The notes: generated by a model not told the origin, from the letters alone. DNA of 34,017 bases from Pantoea phytobeneficialis (GCF_009728735.1 NZ_CP024639.1:224901-258917), one strand, 5' to 3'. Numbered from the stretch's first letter, positions 24,332 through 32,784 are shown. Numbers and translations: made by a program.

Positions 24332-25057
24332 TCAGTAGACTGCCGCAAAAATTCGAGCAGGAAAACTCGCCATCGGGACACGCGGAGGTACCGCGGTCAG
24401 ATAAGCATTTTTTCCCATCAGACTACCGATGTTTGTCATATCTTCGGCAACCACAACGTTATTTTTGAGCAAGATATCGTGTGCAGGAATCGATGAGGCA
24501 TCGTTGTAGTTATCAATAAGCACCGAGTCGATCCCAACCAGTGCAGCGTGATTTTTCGCCAGCCATTTAGCTCCCTCAGCTGACAGATAGGGAGGATTAT
24601 CGCTGTACGCCTCCGTACCGAACAGCCGGTCGCGCCCGGTCATCAACAGAACGGCTTTCCCGGCGACATTTTTTCCCTGAAACGCGGAGGAGAAGAATAT
24701 CTTCTCGCCAGGTGGCAGCCTTACAATAACTACCGGCAGATTAACGAGTTGCCTGAGATCGTAGTCCGATATCTTCTTTCCGTGTGGATCTGCATGGAAG
24801 GGGGCATCGATGTACGTACCGGAAATGCCCAGCAGCTTTATGCCATCAATGATTGCACCGTTTTTGCCGCGCTCAAGCCTGGTATACAGCTCCACTTCAC
24901 TGAGTCCGGGATAGGTTGTCATGTTTTCATGCAGCGGGTGATTCAGTTCAATATATTCTTTAACCGGTGGCAGTGTGGTCGCCAGGGCAGCTCCGCAGAA
25001 CATACCGGTTTCCGTCAGCAGAATAATGGTGAAGGTTATAATTCGACCGAACATCAT
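24332..25057 (-). CDS. Cyclase-family (kynurenine formamidase-like) hydrolase, exported
   Basis: A 241-residue cyclase-family (PF04199-type) protein with an N-terminal signal peptide or anchor (ITFTIILLTETGMFCGAALA). The metal motif, HxGTHxDxPxH in formamidases, reads ISGTYIDAPFH: the two first histidines are Ile and Tyr, while Asp and the last His stay. A GTYxDAPFH subfamily exists, so this may be active on another amide or lactone. Later blocks LLMTGRDRLFGTEAY and LSAEGAKWLAKNHAALVGID are typical of the family. It overlaps the EamA gene start-side by 4 nt (ATGA) and is co-transcribed with it. Confidence 0.85.
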   Translation of the reverse strand: MMFGRIITFTIILLTETGMFCGAALATTLPPVKEYIELNHPLHENMTTYPGLSEVELYTRLERGKNGAIIDGIKLLGISGTYIDAPFHADPHGKKISDYDLRQLVNLPVVIVRLPPGEKIFFSSAFQGKNVAGKAVLLMTGRDRLFGTEAYSDNPPYLSAEGAKWLAKNHAALVGIDSVLIDNYNDASSIPAHDILLKNNVVVAEDMTNIGSLMGKNAYLTAVPPRVPMASFPARIFAAVY

Positions 25058-25965
25058 GATGTCATCTCCGGTTGAAGGCGACGTTTCAGATTCACCTCAG
25101 CAATGACGATGGACGCCACAATCAATGTGGTTGCGGCCACGTCGGTGATGGTTAGACGCTCACCGAAAAACAGCGCACCGGCCAGCATGGCTGCAACCGG
25201 AACCAGTGCTACTGTCATACCCGCTGTAGATGCCCTTACCTTCCATATCCCGTGGAAAAAGAAAACATAGGGTAATGCCCAGACGAACAATCCGTAGTAA
25301 ACCAACGTGATGGCCTGGCTCTGGCTTATCGCGAGCAGATGAAAGTCCCCACCTTCTGTCAGTGACAATGGGAATGAAAGCACCGCACCCACCAGACAAA
25401 CGCCCGTTGCCATAGTCACAGGCGGCAGTTGGGATGAGAGTTTCTTGGCGAAGATAATGACTAACGCAGTGGACAACGTTGATAGAGCCAGGAAGAAAAG
25501 GCCGTAAGCATTACTGTGGCCGTCATTACCTGTCGTGGGTACGGTCATTACGATAACGCTGAGAACAGCCAGTAGCACAGCGAAACCTGATTTCAGGGTC
25601 AGCTTTTCCCTGAGAAAAATGACCGAAAAAATCAGGACAAACGCTGGCGCTACGCTGGTGATAACCGATGCCGCGACAGCAGAGGTATCCGGCAGTCCGT
25701 AAAGCAGAAAAACAGTGTACAGAACAGCGCCAAACAGGGCCTGCACGCCAATCGCCGCCCAGTCACGGAGCGAGACAGCAAGCCAGCGAGTCTTGTCAAT
25801 CATTAGGGAAAGCGGGAAGAGTGCAGCCAGTCCGATCAGAAAAGTGATGAATGTGAAAGTCCAGGTCGGAATGGAATCCATTGCTTGTTTGGCAACAGGA
25901 TAACTGATGCCAAACAGTATGTAGCACATTGCTACGCATAACACGCCAGAGTGTTTCCTTAACAT
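25054..25965 (-). CDS. EamA/DMT-family transporter
   Basis: A 303-residue, ten-segment drug/metabolite transporter with two EamA repeats, starting MLRKHSGVLCVAMCYILFGI and with the second repeat from residue ~155. The C-terminus ends in the basic LKRRLQPEMTS. GAGGTG lies before the ATG. It leads the EamA-cyclase-MDR-arginase gene group and lies 18 bp from the palindrome at 25984-26003, so it is probably repressed by the divergent TetR. Substrate unknown. Confidence 0.9.
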   Translation of the reverse strand: MLRKHSGVLCVAMCYILFGISYPVAKQAMDSIPTWTFTFITFLIGLAALFPLSLMIDKTRWLAVSLRDWAAIGVQALFGAVLYTVFLLYGLPDTSAVAASVITSVAPAFVLIFSVIFLREKLTLKSGFAVLLAVLSVIVMTVPTTGNDGHSNAYGLFFLALSTLSTALVIIFAKKLSSQLPPVTMATGVCLVGAVLSFPLSLTEGGDFHLLAISQSQAITLVYYGLFVWALPYVFFFHGIWKVRASTAGMTVALVPVAAMLAGALFFGERLTITDVAATTLIVASIVIAEVNLKRRLQPEMTS

Positions 25966-25983
25966 CGTTTCACCTCGTTGATG

Positions 25984-26003
25984 ATGAATGAACAGTCATT
26001 CAT
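25984..26003. promoter_or_regulatory. TetR-type palindromic operator
   Basis: ATGAATGA (25984-25991), ACAG, TCATTCAT (25996-26003): perfect 8-bp arms with a 4-bp spacer, a common TetR/AcrR operator design. It lies directly upstream of the EamA gene and about 180 bp before tetR. Confidence 0.7.
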
Positions 26004-26185
26004 TTAATGCGAAGTGATACTGTTTCTTCTGTCCGGTGAAAAATATGAAATTGCTATGACGCCCAGTTTATCAGGGTGTGTTACGCACCAGTCGTTCGGT
26101 GTTGCGCCGGTTGGGGGATCTGGGGAGAACCGTATGGTAAAGGCCGTTGGAAAAAGGATAAGATTGCTTTCAAAGGAGATTATTA

Positions 26186-26758
26186 ATGACAAAAGATTCG
26201 GCCACCTACCATAAACTGATAACTGCTGCCGCTGACTGCTTTGCCGAAAAAGGGTTCAATGCCACAAGCGTGCGGGAAATAGCCCTTCGTGCGGGGATCA
26301 GCCAGGGGGCAATGTATACCTATTTCAGGAGCAAGGATGAACTGATTTCAGCCATTGTGCTGGAAGAGCAAAAATCAGCGCTTAATGCACAGAATGAATC
26401 CTTTTCTGGTTCATTTTTGGAAAGGATTTGCTCACTGGTCTCTTCCTGCATCAGTGATGTCGGTTATCCGGCTACGCACCGACTTTGGGTAGAAATTATT
26501 GCAGAGTCGGCGCGCAACACTTCCCTCGGAAATACCTTCATTTCCAGTGATATCGCCATGCGCCATGGGATTGGCAATATCATCCGTCAGGGAATTGAGA
26601 GTGGAGAATTCAGAAAAAATCTTGTCGTAGAAGAAACGACGATTGTGATTTTTGCGATCATTGATGGGCTGATTGCCCGTAAAGCTATCAACAAAGATTT
26701 TTCTCCGCACAAGGACCTGAGCACGTTTAGTGACGTTTTACGTCATCTCCTTACCTGA
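26186..26758 (+). CDS. TetR/AcrR-family repressor
   Basis: A 190-residue regulator with the TetR HTH in residues 8-55 (LITAAADCFAEKGFNATSVR, then EIALRAGISQGAMYTYFRSK). AAGGAG lies 8 nt before the ATG. The C-terminal domain is of the TetR_C_6-like length and includes WVEIIAESARN. It is divergent from the four-gene group at 22265-25965 and most likely binds the two ATGAATGA-N4-TCATTCAT palindromes. Confidence 0.9.
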   Translation: MTKDSATYHKLITAAADCFAEKGFNATSVREIALRAGISQGAMYTYFRSKDELISAIVLEEQKSALNAQNESFSGSFLERICSLVSSCISDVGYPATHRLWVEIIAESARNTSLGNTFISSDIAMRHGIGNIIRQGIESGEFRKNLVVEETTIVIFAIIDGLIARKAINKDFSPHKDLSTFSDVLRHLLT

Positions 26759-26845
26759 TTTCCTGGGGGCAGCATTGCGAGACAGTCATTCTGAACAGGC
26801 GACACAGTGTCTTTTTGCCTGCTCTGATTAAGGTAATATTATTCT

Positions 26846-26877
26846 GTTGCATGTCATGCAACACACACTTTGTGTGT
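26846..26877. promoter_or_regulatory. Two adjacent palindromes before a degraded antitoxin gene
   Basis: GTTGCATG and CATGCAAC (26846-26862, one base between) are perfect arms; right after them ACACAC and GTGTGT flank TTT (26863-26877). They precede the HigA-like remnant at 26907 and look like its former operators. The rest of the 481-base gap 26759-27239 contains only that remnant and a CCACAAG/CTTGTGG inverted repeat near 27121-27150. Confidence 0.5.
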
Positions 26878-26906
26878 TCGACATCAAGTAACAATGAGAA
26901 ACACAG

Positions 26907-27071
26907 ATGATTAAAACCTCGCTACATAAGTGGCTTGAGGAATGAGAGCTTGCCCGCGCTATGGCCGTAGCGCCCTCCACAGCTTCACGTATGGTTTCTG
27001 GATTGACTGCTATCACACCAGAAATGGCTATCAAGCTGCCTATGACCTGGATCGTGCGGAAAATTTTATAA
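26907..27071 (+). pseudogene. HigA/VapI-type antitoxin remnant
   Basis: The frame from ATG 26907 reads MIKTSLHKWLEE, an in-frame TGA, then [20 protein letters not shown] and [15 protein letters not shown] before a TAA. The [31 protein letters not shown] pattern is the HTH of VapI/HigA antitoxins. The nonsense codon, the loss of the usual N-terminal part before the HTH and the early end make it a pseudogene. No toxin remains upstream. Confidence 0.75.
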
Positions 27072-27239
27072 GCCTGACCCTTTACAAGGCGCCAACTGAG
27101 CCGATTAAGAGGCTTTAAAGCCACAAGTAATATTATCCTGCTGCTTGTGGTTGGCCACATTTGCCGCTACCCGTTTCTGCCTGCCAAACCAAACCTGTAG
27201 TAACCTTCTTACTATTCGAATCTTAAAAGCCTAATAGAC

Positions 27240-27545
27240 TTAACTATGGCTGTATCGCCCGGCTATTTTTCGGGATGTATGAAGGACACGGAGGATGCTT
27301 ACTTTGGTCTCGTCAGCCACATACACAACTATGAAGGGAAAATGTGGTATTACGAGCTTTCTATGTTTGACGGTGCGCCCGGCCTGTACTCCAGCCATAG
27401 GGTTTTCCTTGAGTATACTCACCATCGCTGCGAGTCTGTCATCGGCAGCAATGGCGACTAAAGCACCTGCTTCTTTGTTCAGGTAGAGAAAAATGTTTTC
27501 TCTGTCAGCCAGCGCGCGTCTCTCCCAGACAATATTCGTGGTCAC
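27240..27545 (-). CDS. RelE/ParE-family toxin
   Basis: A 101-residue toxin of the RelE/ParE superfamily. The opening IVWERRALADRENIFLYLNK matches the family helix 1-2 region, and the end GRTVKHRKLVIPHFPFIVVYVADETKVSILRVLHTSRK is the typical core beta-sheet with the conserved Arg residues. It starts with a 4-nt ATGA overlap with the antitoxin gene, the common antitoxin-first operon. Length is normal and no damage is visible. Target (ribosome-bound mRNA or gyrase) cannot be told from sequence. Confidence 0.9.
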   Translation of the reverse strand: MTTNIVWERRALADRENIFLYLNKEAGALVAIAADDRLAAMVSILKENPMAGVQAGRTVKHRKLVIPHFPFIVVYVADETKVSILRVLHTSRKIAGRYSHS

Positions 27546-27829
27546 AATTTCCCCTGAGCAGCTCGCTGTCGCAGATCATCCATGTGTTTTGTCACTTCAT
27601 CATTGTTAAGGTACTCGCCTTCACCAGAGTTATGACGATTGAACGCGTGAGCTATCTGTTGCTCCAGCCAGTGCTCATGATCACTGTTTTGAAATCGGAG
27701 TTCTTCTGCTGCCAGCTCTTCTGCGCGCTGACGCATGAGTTCAGTAAGGCTCATCTGCTGGCGCTCCGCGGCAAGCATGGCCAAACGTTTCGTTTCATCA
27801 TCTATCCGAAAATGAATAGTGCTGCTCAT
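27542..27829 (-). CDS. RelB/ParD-like antitoxin (ribbon-helix-helix)
   Basis: A 95-residue antitoxin. The start at 27827-27829 follows GAGG; the longer frame to 27913 is not supported. The N-terminal MSSTIHFRIDDETKRLAMLA segment followed by ERQQMSLTELMRQRAEELA is a RHH DNA-binding domain of the RelB/DinJ type. The acidic, charged C-terminal half (EHWLEQQIAHAFNRHNSGEG, then EYLNNDEVTKHMDDLRQRAA) is the toxin-binding part. It is intact and coupled to the toxin by ATGA. Confidence 0.88.
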   Translation of the reverse strand: MSSTIHFRIDDETKRLAMLAAERQQMSLTELMRQRAEELAAEELRFQNSDHEHWLEQQIAHAFNRHNSGEGEYLNNDEVTKHMDDLRQRAAQGKL

Positions 27830-27929
27830 AATGCTGCCTCTTGTGGTGTCGTTTGTGTTGTCATTATGAGCGTAAACCATCTTAGTGTCATCCTCGGATG
27901 CAAAACTAATCATGCAGCCAAACTACTGT

Positions 27930-28010
27930 ATACTAATTATGTTAAATACGATATCCCGCTAATCACCAACCCTACACCCATCCCGTAACGGCGCGATTTA
28001 TCGCGCGGTT
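27930..28010 (+). repeat. Dispersed imperfect repeat, copy B
   Basis: Partner of copy A at 21970-22050. It encodes YVKYDIPLITNPTPIP in one frame and then continues to CGGCGCGATTTATCG. It lies in the 297-base space between the antitoxin gene and the CdiI-like gene, where no intact gene was found. Confidence 0.45.
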
Positions 28011-28126
28011 TGTCAAGGCGTAAAAGAATTCTGTCTGAATTTAGTTCTTTCAAAAAACCTCCTGAATTAGCTGCTGAAAGATAACTGACTGATAAAATAG
28101 TAATCCCGACACTGTAATCGTTTTTT

Positions 28127-28513
28127 TCATATGGCTATTTGATTTAGCTTTAAAATATCATTTTTCAGGTCACTGTCTATGTCTTGGAGACCTAAGCCGT
28201 TTATAAGGTTCTTAATTCGGATAAACGTCTCTTTATGATCCTGCAACTCATCCCCTTTTATTGTTGCTAGGGATGCGATGAGTTCACCATCATATAGATC
28301 CCCGATCAGGGGATCTTCTGTCAGAACGTCTAATATTGCTGGCATCAGTTGATCAACACATACGTTCTGCCGAACCGCACGGCAGAGATCTCCTACTTCC
28401 AGGCTTTCCAATGGAACATCAAGAACGCTCTCGAACCATGCTTCAAGAGAAGACTGCTGACTAGGGTTCTTCCTTGTATTAATGTTTCCCACAAGTTCGC
28501 GAAATGTCGTCAT
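28127..28513 (-). CDS. CdiI-like contact-dependent inhibition immunity protein
   Basis: A 128-residue acidic soluble protein. The stretch [20 protein letters not shown], followed by [29 protein letters not shown], matches the CdiI_3-type immunity family, where LYDGELL is the recurring motif. Its start overlaps the end of the small orphan toxin gene by 4 nt (ATGA), the normal toxin/immunity coupling. It would neutralise that toxin in the cytoplasm. Confidence 0.8.
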   Translation of the reverse strand: MTTFRELVGNINTRKNPSQQSSLEAWFESVLDVPLESLEVGDLCRAVRQNVCVDQLMPAILDVLTEDPLIGDLYDGELIASLATIKGDELQDHKETFIRIKNLINGLGLQDIDSDLKNDILKLNQIAI

Positions 28514-28776
28514 ATCCCATGTCCTTTCAGCGCTGATTCAATTTTATTGTTAGCCTCAGTTTCTCTGCCATAGTCGGCCTGGGCTTCAGGGTTATTGACG
28601 TTTTTCAGAGTTCTAGCATGATTCCTTAATCCTCTGAGTGTATTTTGCATTTCCTGCATATGATCCCAATAGCCACCGCTATCTTTAGGCACAGGGTTTC
28701 CATCCATATCCTTAATAGTTCCTGTTATATTATGCTCCTTCAGAGCATTTTTAATTGTGTTATCAATCTTCCTCAT
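28510..28776 (-). CDS. Small orphan CdiA-CT-like toxin module
   Basis: About 88 residues from ATG 28774-28776 ([19 protein letters not shown]...); TTG 28783-28785 adds three. The block [20 protein letters not shown], followed by [14 protein letters not shown], looks like the C-terminal nuclease end of polymorphic toxins, and the gene is ATGA-coupled to a CdiI-like gene. No ribosome site serves this start. A GGGAG-preceded ATG at about 28811 opens a different frame ([16 protein letters not shown]) that would join this one if the T5 run at about 28790 had one base fewer, so the 5' end may be frameshifted. No CdiA repeat region is attached, so it has no delivery part. Confidence 0.6.
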   Translation of the reverse strand: MRKIDNTIKNALKEHNITGTIKDMDGNPVPKDSGGYWDHMQEMQNTLRGLRNHARTLKNVNNPEAQADYGRETEANNKIESALKGHGI

Positions 28777-28904
28777 AGAGATCAAAAATAGAGACTGCGG
28801 ACCCTGAATTCATTATTTTCTCCCGCAAGGAATGTCTGTATTACCATTTGGACGTTTTGTTAACGCAGCCACTATAATTCGTAACGGCAGTTAAAAGTTT
28901 CTAG

Positions 28905-29204
28905 TTAATCAGAAAGTTGTGCTTTTTGCCAAATGTCGTCTTTTGAACTCCTCCAGGCACACCATCCCAAAGGAAGGTCAGCTAAAGCAGTAATAGAATG
29001 ATCAAGATCAACAATACTTTTCAGGCTAACTAAGACAGCATCATTCTCACTCAACGGAGTAATCTGATTAGTATGAAATTGCCATGCGCCATCAACACTA
29101 TCATGAGAAACATAAGCAATCCATTCCCCTGAGGAAATTATCTTCCTATTAACAATAACTGCTACATTTGGAAGATCATTAAATTTCCATTCTGAATTTT
29201 GCAT
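28905..29204 (-). CDS. Putative immunity protein of the HNH module
   Basis: A 99-residue soluble protein. The pattern VAVIVNRKIISSGEWIAYVS, followed by HDSVDGAWQFHTNQITPLSE and later LADLPLGWCAWRSSKDDIW, matches a small family with WQFH and LPxGWxAxR motifs often found next to nuclease toxins. GAGGTG precedes the ATG. It starts 11 nt after the restored stop of the HNH toxin frame (29216), which makes it the cognate immunity gene. Family name uncertain. Confidence 0.72.
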   Translation of the reverse strand: MQNSEWKFNDLPNVAVIVNRKIISSGEWIAYVSHDSVDGAWQFHTNQITPLSENDAVLVSLKSIVDLDHSITALADLPLGWCAWRSSKDDIWQKAQLSD

Positions 29205-29215
29205 TACGTTTCACC

Positions 29216-30280
29216 TCAATGATTTGATTTTTGCCTATATTGTTCTCGGGACAAAACTTGAGCATTATTATAACTATTTGTTCCCTGCCCAATGTTAGTA
29301 TTTGCAGGGTTTCTGGGCACAATATGATCGATTTGTGCCTCATTTGACGGGGGGGAACGCCTGGCTGACTCTTTTGTGGCATGACCAACTCCTGTCCATC
29401 AAGATCAGATCGTAGCACCCCACCATTATTTTCCATATTTTGTTGATAAATATTAGCTTTTTGAGTACGTGTAAAGTTTTTTCCTGGGCCAACTGATGGT
29501 GAATCGGTCAAATTGGAATATGGTCCACCTCCCGCACCAACAGGAACTCCTACACCCAATGGATACGTGATAGGGTCGCCTTTCTCATCACGTTCTGGCT
29601 CCAACCCCGGATTGATTGTATATATCTTTATGTGGCCATTGCCAGTTTCTCTATCATGCTCAGCTTCATCGTGATCAAAAGGACTATCCTCTTTGAGCGC
29701 ATTTTTACCCGCCTGCGCCCCCGCGACTGCGCTGCGTGTACCCCCCGCCTGCAATACCCCCGTCCAGTCCTGCCGCCAGTGTACTCAGCGTGCTGATAGT
29801 CTGACGCTGTTCCTCACTCAGGTCGGCCCGGTCAATACCCGGATACAGCTGCTGGGCAATGTACTCTCCCGTCACCGCCCCGGCGGCACCTGACAGACCG
29901 TTGTTGCCCGATGCAGCAGCTACCACGGCACCCAGCACTGCGTGTGCCATCAGGTTCGCCGTGGTGTTCACCACTTCGTTGCCATTCGCATCACGCGTGG
30001 TCGTTTTATCGTGGATAATGCTCGCCAGATACGGTGCTGATGCTCCGGCTATCGCAGCGGTCAGGTCTCCTCCGGCCAGCAGAGTACTGGCCATGTTGCC
30101 GACAAATTGTCCTCCCAGGCTGGCACCTGAACTGAGTCCAATCCCCTGATGCTCAACGTTGTAATCGGCTTCATTGTGGATATCGGTGAACCCAAGCGTG
30201 CCGGTATCCAGGCGGTTTTTATCTGCTTCGGCCTGGCTGGCGATAACTGCCCCGTTCAGCTGAGTGTGATTCCCCACCAT
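29216..30280 (-). pseudogene. CdiA C-terminal fragment with HNH-type nuclease toxin, two frameshifts
   Basis: The first frame (30280 down to 29705) encodes the CdiA pre-toxin region: SLGGQFVGNMASTLLAGGDL, then AHAVLGAVVAAASG and LSEEQRQTISTLSTLAAGL. It breaks in a G6 run at about 29742-29747; the next frame continues TRSAVAGAQAGKNALKED (VENN motif replaced). It carries the toxin linker and GPGKNFTRTQKANIYQQNME. It breaks again in a C7/G7 run at 29349-29355; one more base restores NEAQIDHIVPRNPANTNIGQ, then NSYNNAQVLSREQYRQKSNH and TGA at 29216-29218. The DH...N...N pattern is an HNH/endonuclease VII-type nuclease. As read, the nuclease end is not made in frame. Confidence 0.8.
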
Positions 30281-30338
30281 GATGTCAAAGCCACCTTCAC
30301 CCGCGTAAATGTAGCGGCGTGATTTATCCTGCTCCTTT

Positions 30339-30480
30339 TTATGACAGGCAATCCAAAAGGGGTATTAAGCGATAAGAAAGATGTGGAACGGATACGGCAA
30401 CGTCTTCAAGCGTGTTATTTTCAACAGTATTGTCAATATGCCTGTTAGCGCTGTCGGTGTCGCGGCTGAGCCCCAGACGA
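30339..30480 (-). pseudogene. CdiA remnant with VENN motif
   Basis: On the minus strand a frame without start reads LGLSRDTDSANRHIDNTVEN, then NTLEDVAV and a short unrelated tail to TAA at 30339. The LSRDTDSAN block also occurs in the CdiA fragment at 30931-32700, so this is a small displaced piece of another cdiA 3' end. Confidence 0.6.
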
Positions 30481-30484
30481 CAGG

Positions 30485-30520
30485 CAAAAAATCCCGGTTC
30501 AAATCTCGCTGGCCGGGATT
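30485..30520 (-). terminator. Rho-independent terminator after the Imm63-like gene
   Basis: Minus strand: AATCCCGG (30513-30520) and CCGGGATT (30490-30497) form an 8-bp stem, running into a T6 tract (30485-30490). The stem overlaps the stop codon of the gene at 30519-30929. Confidence 0.8.
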
Positions 30521-30929
30521 AAAGTTTTAAATTATCCTTAAAAGGATCTTGAACAAGTATTTGATTAAATTTTTCCTTAGCTTTCTCTCCCCATTCTGAT
30601 TTGAGCTGAGAAAGGTATTCAATTACTTTTCGAAAAATAAGACGTCGAACATCACATCCTTCAATCCTATGATTTAACTCATAACTTACTGCCATCTGAT
30701 GCACAACATCGTACATAATCCAAAAAAGCAATTCATCTGGCGATGATGTTTTCTTCCTGGAAAACTCATATCCTCTCTCGGAGTAAATATAATTATACTC
30801 ATCATTTTCCACAGATAAGTAAGGACGACCATCATCGAATGGCGATGTGCCAACTATACTCTTCGGAGCATGGATTTTCTCACACAGAGAGTTAACGATT
30901 TTTTGAATTTCCTCTATCGTCACGGACAT
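30519..30929 (-). CDS. Imm63-like immunity protein
   Basis: A 136-residue soluble protein. The segment YNYIYSERGYEFSRKKTSSP, followed by DELLFWIMYDVVHQMAVSYE and LNHRIEGCDVRRLIFRKVIE, matches the Imm63 family pattern (YxYxxxERG, T-D-LLxW, YEL-R--D-RR--F). It starts 1 bp after the stop of the TNT-toxin CdiA fragment, so it is the immunity partner of that toxin. A strong terminator follows directly. It should protect against NAD+ hydrolysis if the pairing holds; Imm63-TNT pairing is inferred from position. Confidence 0.82.
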   Translation of the reverse strand: MSVTIEEIQKIVNSLCEKIHAPKSIVGTSPFDDGRPYLSVENDEYNYIYSERGYEFSRKKTSSPDELLFWIMYDVVHQMAVSYELNHRIEGCDVRRLIFRKVIEYLSQLKSEWGEKAKEKFNQILVQDPFKDNLKL

Positions 30930-30930
30930 A

Positions 30931-32700
30931 TCAATGAATCTCCTTCAAGTAACCATTATCTATCAACCATTGGACATTAACGCGTTCAGTCATATTTGGT
31001 AAAATTTGTGTCCCACCACCGACTTGTCCAAACGCTGGCGCGATTGTTCCTTGGATGGCTGGAAGGGGTTTTATTACTTCATATTCATGATAACCGTTAG
31101 CTTGTGATCCTGGGGCAAGGGCACATTGTTCATAAGGAGTATCTTTCGGCGCAAGAAATGAACCATTGCTATCACCATATCGATCTAATGTTGTTCCTAC
31201 AGGAATAGTCGTTTTAACTGGTTCTCCTGAAAAGTCCAAATTCTTAGGCCAATCCCAGCCACCATCAGCATTCTTAAATCTGTCGTAGTAAGAATAACCT
31301 CCGGCTTCAGCATCTGTAATTGCACTTGAAGAGTTAAGGTTGTTAGGTACGCTTTCTTTAACGATACTCTCGCCTAATGCACTAATTTTATTAGCAGCCG
31401 CAGCACCCAACACTGGCGTCATCGAAGCCGCTACTGTCTTCATCCCGTCATAGGTTTGGACATAGTTCTCTGCCGCCGTCTTATCCAGACCGAACTGAAC
31501 CATGACATAGTTCACCATCGCATCCTTCACCTGCTGCTGATTCTGAGCATCAACGCTGGTGATATTAAGCAGGTTCACAATCTGGCCATAAGAGTCAGCA
31601 TACATATTACTGACTTTGTTATTGTACTGTCCGGTTTCGTATTCACTTTTGGCCGAGATGACTTCCAGCCTGGCTCCGGCACAGCCCGCGCTTGCAGCTT
31701 TACCATTTCCACAAGCATCCATCACTTTCTGGTCGCGACTGATATCCAGTTCCGTTAATTCAGCCACCTTTTTCTGCGCCGCTTCACGTTCCGCAGGGTC
31801 GCTACTGTTAAGTTTCTGTTTCGCTATCTCCAGCTCCGTCTTCTCACTGACGTGCAAATAGTTATTCTCAACCGCATTCTTTCCGGCCACCGCCCCGGTA
31901 CCTGCACCCAACCCTGAATCCGATACCAGCCCACCTGCCAGCCCCGCCGCTATCTGGCTCAGAGCACTGACCGTCTGCTTCTGGCTTTCCGTGAGATCGC
32001 TTGGGTTTTCCACATCGGGATACATCGATGCCACTATTGCCCGCGCCATCAGCTCACCACCGGCTGCTCCGGCAGCACCTGCTGCGGCACTGTTCCCCGC
32101 CAGCTGCGCCAGCACCGCCCCGGCCACCGCGTGCGCCATAGTGTTTGCCAGCAGGTTGGTTTGTTCCTTACCGTTGGCGTCATAGGTGGTGGTCGCTTTC
32201 TTTATCGTGTTGGCGATATACGGTGCCATCGCCCCGCTCGCCGCCGCACCCAGGTTACCGGCGCTCAGGCCACCCAGCGCCCCGGCCACCGCACTGGTGA
32301 CCATCGAGTAAGTCCCGCCCGTCCCCCAGTCTGCCGCCACATCCTTATAGCTCTGGTCCTCCAGCACCTTGTCGTGCAGTTCCGTCTGCGTCAGCGTCGC
32401 GTATCCCGGATGCTCTTTCAGCAGACGGTCAGAGGCTTCTTTTTCCGCTGCATTAAGTTTGTAGGTTTTGATGTCACCCGTTACCCGCTGGGCCAGCTCC
32501 TGCACGCCCTGGGTGAACGCCATCTGGTTTTCGACTGTGTCTTTGTCGAAAATCTTACCGATGCTGCCGTTGGCACTGTCGGTATCACGGCTGAGGTCAG
32601 CCACATCCTGCGTCTGGTTCTGCGTATCGCGTACCGTAATGGTGCCGTCAGCGACCGCCGAACGGGTGGTGCCGGATGCACTGCCCGACACGTTGGCCAT
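30931..32700 (-). CDS. CdiA C-terminal fragment with TNT-type NAD+ glycohydrolase toxin
   Basis: A 589-residue CdiA 3' end starting at an internal Met (MANVSGSASGTTRSAVADGT) without ribosome site; the CdiA frame is open back to about 32790, where unrelated sequence begins. Residues ~120-270 are the pre-toxin domain with Ala/Gly repeats (LAGNSAAAGAAGAAGGELMA), closing at the VENN motif (NAVENNYLHV, near residue 285). The toxin region ends in YYDRFKNADGGWDWPKNLDF, then IPVGTTLDRYGDSNGSFLAP and HEYEVIKPLPAIQGTIAPAF before GQVGGGTQI, the TNT (DUF4237) pattern of the mycobacterial CpnT NAD+ glycohydrolase. Arg and Gln of the active site (LDRYG; GGGTQ) are kept. Without the N-terminus and CdiB it is an orphan module. 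Confidence 0.87.
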   Translation of the reverse strand: MANVSGSASGTTRSAVADGTITVRDTQNQTQDVADLSRDTDSANGSIGKIFDKDTVENQMAFTQGVQELAQRVTGDIKTYKLNAAEKEASDRLLKEHPGYATLTQTELHDKVLEDQSYKDVAADWGTGGTYSMVTSAVAGALGGLSAGNLGAAASGAMAPYIANTIKKATTTYDANGKEQTNLLANTMAHAVAGAVLAQLAGNSAAAGAAGAAGGELMARAIVASMYPDVENPSDLTESQKQTVSALSQIAAGLAGGLVSDSGLGAGTGAVAGKNAVENNYLHVSEKTELEIAKQKLNSSDPAEREAAQKKVAELTELDISRDQKVMDACGNGKAASAGCAGARLEVISAKSEYETGQYNNKVSNMYADSYGQIVNLLNITSVDAQNQQQVKDAMVNYVMVQFGLDKTAAENYVQTYDGMKTVAASMTPVLGAAAANKISALGESIVKESVPNNLNSSSAITDAEAGGYSYYDRFKNADGGWDWPKNLDFSGEPVKTTIPVGTTLDRYGDSNGSFLAPKDTPYEQCALAPGSQANGYHEYEVIKPLPAIQGTIAPAFGQVGGGTQILPNMTERVNVQWLIDNGYLKEIH

Positions 32701-32784
32701 CGTCGGCAGGAAACCACCGGAGAACCGTTCGCCCGGTTTCTGGCTGCCGTCATAGCTGCCGCTGAGGCCGACTGAAGCGCTGCT

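Noticed and set aside
26828..27160. 110-codon minus-strand frame
   Set aside because: It is the antisense shadow of the HigA-like remnant, which has recognisable family sequence on the plus strand.
32481..32784. C-terminal third of the 300-codon frame ending at 32481
   Set aside because: It is an out-of-frame reading of CdiA coding sequence rich in Arg and Ser, so the real fragment stops near the junction.
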